Positions 61,732 to 64,000 of a DNA stretch of 64,000 bases are shown piece after piece; within the stretch, counting starts at the first letter, position 1; the number at the start of each line of letters is the position of its first letter. A program made the position numbers and the translations under genes. Under the pieces are notes generated by a model. It ran no database searches. It had not been told where the DNA came from and saw only the letters and a program-made list of their open reading frames with translations. The stretch is taken from positions 92,038 through 156,037 of the forward strand of contig NZ_FRBP01000004.1 of the NCBI RefSeq assembly GCF_900142645.1, read 5' to 3'. This stretch comes from Eubacterium callanderi. GTDB taxonomy: Bacteria; Bacillota; Clostridia; Eubacteriales; Eubacteriaceae.

Positions 61732-64000
61732 ATGAAAAAGTTTTACACACGAGAACTTCACAGGTTAAGTATAGGGTTGCTGATCATACTTACGCTGTTG
61801 TTCGCGTTTTTATTAAATACTGCCGTTCAGGCAGAAGAACAGGAGTTACTAAAAGCGAAACAGGTGATTTATACCTTTGATATACCCGATGGAAGTTTAG
61901 ACGACCGGGATGTTGCGTTAGGAACCAGCCAGGAGCAGCTAGACCTCCCTTCCAGCCTGATTGCTAGGGTAAAAAACGCCGAAAAGGAGCAGAAGTTCGA
62001 GGTACCAGTCACCTGGACAGCCCATCCCCAGTATGACAGGGACGCTCCGGGAGAATACCGGTTCACCGCAATACCAGCAGAGGAATATACACTGGCAGAT
62101 CATCTTACGCCCCCGGGTGTTACAGTAACTGTAAATGAAGCGGAGGTGGATGATCCTAAAGCAGTTGATGAGAGGGAAGATGTGCGATTTAAAGAGGAAA
62201 AATCGGAAGATCGGAGTCGCTCCAATCAACCTTTCTCATTTGATATCGCCAGTGGAAGTGTTGTCATTGAGCCTGATACGACAGGCCAATCAGATATTCA
62301 GGTCACACAGGGCAGTACAGTCACACGTGGGATCGACTCATCAGATACGATTGAGCTTTACAGCACCTCCGGCGCCACCGTTAATCATTTCGTCATGGTG
62401 AAAGGCGGGATCGAGACGAATGTTGCTGCAAATGGTATTAACATTAAATCACCCAGCGGAGACGGCTTTTCCATTACTGAGAATTCGACTGTTACACTTA
62501 CGCTTGTTGGAAATAACTATGTTCAACCATCAGGCTCCTATTATGCGGGAATATTAGTGCGTGTCGGAAGCTCACTCACTATTGAAGATGGAGGCAATGG
62601 TTTTATTGAGGCCAGAGGAGGAAACTACAGTGCAGCCATAGGAGGTGCCTCGTCATATGATGGTACAGGTAGTGGTGACATAACAATAAACAGCGGGACA
62701 ATTAATTGTTATGCGGGAAAATGGAATGCCATTTTGGGAGGTGATGATGCAAATATAACAATAAATGGTGGAAAGGTAAATATTACTAATACTAATAGTA
62801 ATTTTGATAAAAAAGGAATTTCAGCAGATACGCTGGTTTTAAATGGAGGGACTGTCTCGGCCGATGGGTACAGAAACCGTAGTATAGAATGCAGCAAAGC
62901 AATTATAAACGGAGGAAGTCTGTATGTAAATTCCTCAATATCAGGAACTTTTATCAACAGCGCAGGTCTCCCAGTGTCCCAGAATCGAATTGACGCAAGC
63001 TCTGTTTATGGACCGAATGAAATGGTAAAAGCAGGTGAGCTTGACGTCCTGATGGCCAGGCTCCACACGGCACAGGTACCGAATGCTTACTCTAACCTTT
63101 ACGGCGTCAGGGATGTCTATACCGATTCAAGCGCAAGTGTATATTTATGGCTGCCCCGGGTTAATATGCCGCTCACCGATATTGAAGATCCATCTTCCGT
63201 AAAGGACTATGATAACAGCGGACTGCCGGAGAGGATAACCGCCAAATATCTAAGTACGCCAGTCACTTTAAAGCTCTTAAACCCCGATGATTATTCATCA
63301 TCGGCAGTTTATCAATGGCAATTGAACGGAAAAGATATAGAGGGCGCAACAGCACAGACTCTGGAAGCAAAAGACATTGGTACATATACACTAAATATAA
63401 CGGACGGAGGTTCTGTTTCCAGCTATCGTCAAATCATATTTTCCGCTGTCTATACGCTTGCCTTTGACAGTAACGGAGGCAAGGGCGTGATGCCGGACCA
63501 GACAAAAAATTACGGCGAAGAGCTGCCATTGAACCCAAATGAATATACCAAAACCGGCTACACCTTTAGCGGCTGGAAAGAATTGAAAAGTGGAGCTGTT
63601 TATCCCGATAAAGCCACACTAACCGAAGATTTTACAGTCATAGATGGCGAAGTAGTCAAATTATATGCCCAGTGGCGTGCAAATAACTATAACGTCAAAT
63701 TCGACGGGAACACCGCCGATGGCGGCATCATGGCCGATCAGGCCATGACCTATGACGAGGCGGCCAGTCTGGCGAGCAACAGCTATACCAAGACCGGCTA
63801 CACCTTTACGGGCTGGAACACCCAGGGCGACGGCAGCGGAACTGCCTATGGCGATGGTGAGAAGGTTAAAAATCTGACCACAGCCGATGGCGAAGTAGTC
63901 AAGCTGTATGCTCAGTGGCGTGCCAACAAGTACAGCATCCAATTCGACGGCAACACCGCCGATGGCGGCAGCATGGCCGATCAGGCCATGACCTATGACG
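61732..64000 (+). CDS. Surface protein with InlB B-repeats (3' end outside window)
   Basis: A secreted protein read here for 756 codons without a stop. The signal peptide spans residues 1-33 (LIILTLLFAFLLNTAVQAEE). Residues about 170-440 hold beta-helix-like repeats of the right-handed parallel kind (GSGDITINSGTINCY, then NITINGGKVNITN and TLVLNGGTVSADG), typical of carbohydrate-type or adhesin folds. A Gly-free linker follows. From residue 570 come InlB B-repeats (Listeria-Bacteroides repeat): TKTGYTFSGWKEL, VKLYAQWRANNYNVKFDGN, and a second, near identical unit. These modules occur in adhesins of gut bacteria. ATG 61732 follows ACAGGAGGAATTTAT. The C-terminal anchor is beyond the window. 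Confidence 0.8.
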   Translation, partial: MKKFYTRELHRLSIGLLIILTLLFAFLLNTAVQAEEQELLKAKQVIYTFDIPDGSLDDRDVALGTSQEQLDLPSSLIARVKNAEKEQKFEVPVTWTAHPQYDRDAPGEYRFTAIPAEEYTLADHLTPPGVTVTVNEAEVDDPKAVDEREDVRFKEEKSEDRSRSNQPFSFDIASGSVVIEPDTTGQSDIQVTQGSTVTRGIDSSDTIELYSTSGATVNHFVMVKGGIETNVAANGINIKSPSGDGFSITENSTVTLTLVGNNYVQPSGSYYAGILVRVGSSLTIEDGGNGFIEARGGNYSAAIGGASSYDGTGSGDITINSGTINCYAGKWNAILGGDDANITINGGKVNITNTNSNFDKKGISADTLVLNGGTVSADGYRNRSIECSKAIINGGSLYVNSSISGTFINSAGLPVSQNRIDASSVYGPNEMVKAGELDVLMARLHTAQVPNAYSNLYGVRDVYTDSSASVYLWLPRVNMPLTDIEDPSSVKDYDNSGLPERITAKYLSTPVTLKLLNPDDYSSSAVYQWQLNGKDIEGATAQTLEAKDIGTYTLNITDGGSVSSYRQIIFSAVYTLAFDSNGGKGVMPDQTKNYGEELPLNPNEYTKTGYTFSGWKELKSGAVYPDKATLTEDFTVIDGEVVKLYAQWRANNYNVKFDGNTADGGIMADQAMTYDEAASLASNSYTKTGYTFTGWNTQGDGSGTAYGDGEKVKNLTTADGEVVKLYAQWRANKYSIQFDGNTADGGSMADQAMTYD
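63460..64000 (+). repeat. Tandem InlB B-type repeats, period 243 bp
   Basis: The 60 bases starting at 63700 recur almost unchanged from 63943 (distance 243 bases, 81 codons). A more divergent copy precedes them from about 63460. The last copy runs off the window. High identity between the second and third copies indicates recent duplication or conversion. Confidence 0.85.

Noticed and set aside
61560..61880. Plus-strand frame ahead of the InlB-repeat gene
   Set aside because: It is in a different frame that overlaps the well-supported signal peptide of the gene starting at 61732. No ribosome site.
1..64000. tRNA, rRNA, CRISPR arrays, insertion sequences
   Set aside because: No tRNA-type cloverleaf arms, array of spaced repeats, or transposase reading frame was noticed on either strand by eye.

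Overview
The window looks like the chromosome of a low-to-mid GC Gram-positive anaerobe of the Clostridia, most plausibly a Eubacteriaceae member (Eubacterium limosum-like). That placement is an inference from typical Firmicute gene blocks (murB-PHP-rapZ-yvcK-whiA, cysS-mrnC, yerC, kdpFABC), secreted proteins with Gram-positive architecture, strong GGAGG ribosome sites and many T-tailed hairpin terminators. I see no rRNA, tRNA, CRISPR array, transposase or prophage.

Layout. 1-1419: end of an SsuC/TauC-type permease and its ATPase. 1600-5241: an unknown anchored protein and a 1003-residue McrB-like AAA+ protein with no McrC partner. 5242-5727 has no coding gene but holds a cluster of DnaA-box-like 9-mers and a long bubble-containing hairpin with its own promoter and terminator, which I read as a 6S RNA gene. 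5727-8513: a regulator with two GntR winged helices and two small unknown proteins. 8550-15477: housekeeping genes (mrnC, cysS, a BASS-family transporter, yaaA, yerC, alaA, a PspC-domain gene, tsaE, ispD). 15525-19366: a four-gene minus-strand operon with phytoene desaturase-like and squalene/phytoene synthase-like enzymes plus two membrane proteins resembling the plant/cyanobacterial VTE5 and VTE6 prenol and prenyl-phosphate kinases. 19481-21751: an SRAP peptidase and a secreted surface protein.

22015-27709: an acetoin-dehydrogenase-type 2-oxo acid dehydrogenase complex (E1 alpha, E1 beta, E2, E3) and a YccF protein. 27797-34405: guaA, then kdp with two tiny genes missed by length cut-offs (an unknown 38-residue membrane peptide and KdpF) before kdpABC; no kdpDE is present. 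34584-36492: a CMD-family protein and a ferredoxin-domain aldo/keto reductase behind a textbook MerR-type promoter with a 19-bp spacer. 36582-40779: a cysteine-rich pentapeptide-repeat protein lacking a normal start codon, a Cache-GGDEF-EAL protein and two small genes. 40852-51159: an IMP dehydrogenase of the Tritrichomonas-like type, recD2, comF, a CpsB-type phosphatase and the murB-PHP-rapZ-yvcK-whiA block. 51160-51489 has a likely small RNA with its own promoter and terminator. 51490-57985: a cytosolic 5'-nucleotidase-like protein, glgP, an SDR oxidoreductase and an NTF2-like/LytTR regulator. 58087-64000: secreted proteins, including a 1026-residue protein that looks like two secreted proteins joined in frame, a truncated relative of it, and a surface protein with InlB-type repeats that runs off the window.

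The strongest candidates for new biology are the carotenoid operon with prenol-kinase-like genes, the two candidate RNAs, the small peptide encoded ahead of kdpF, the orphan McrB-like protein beside DnaA boxes, and the composite surface protein.
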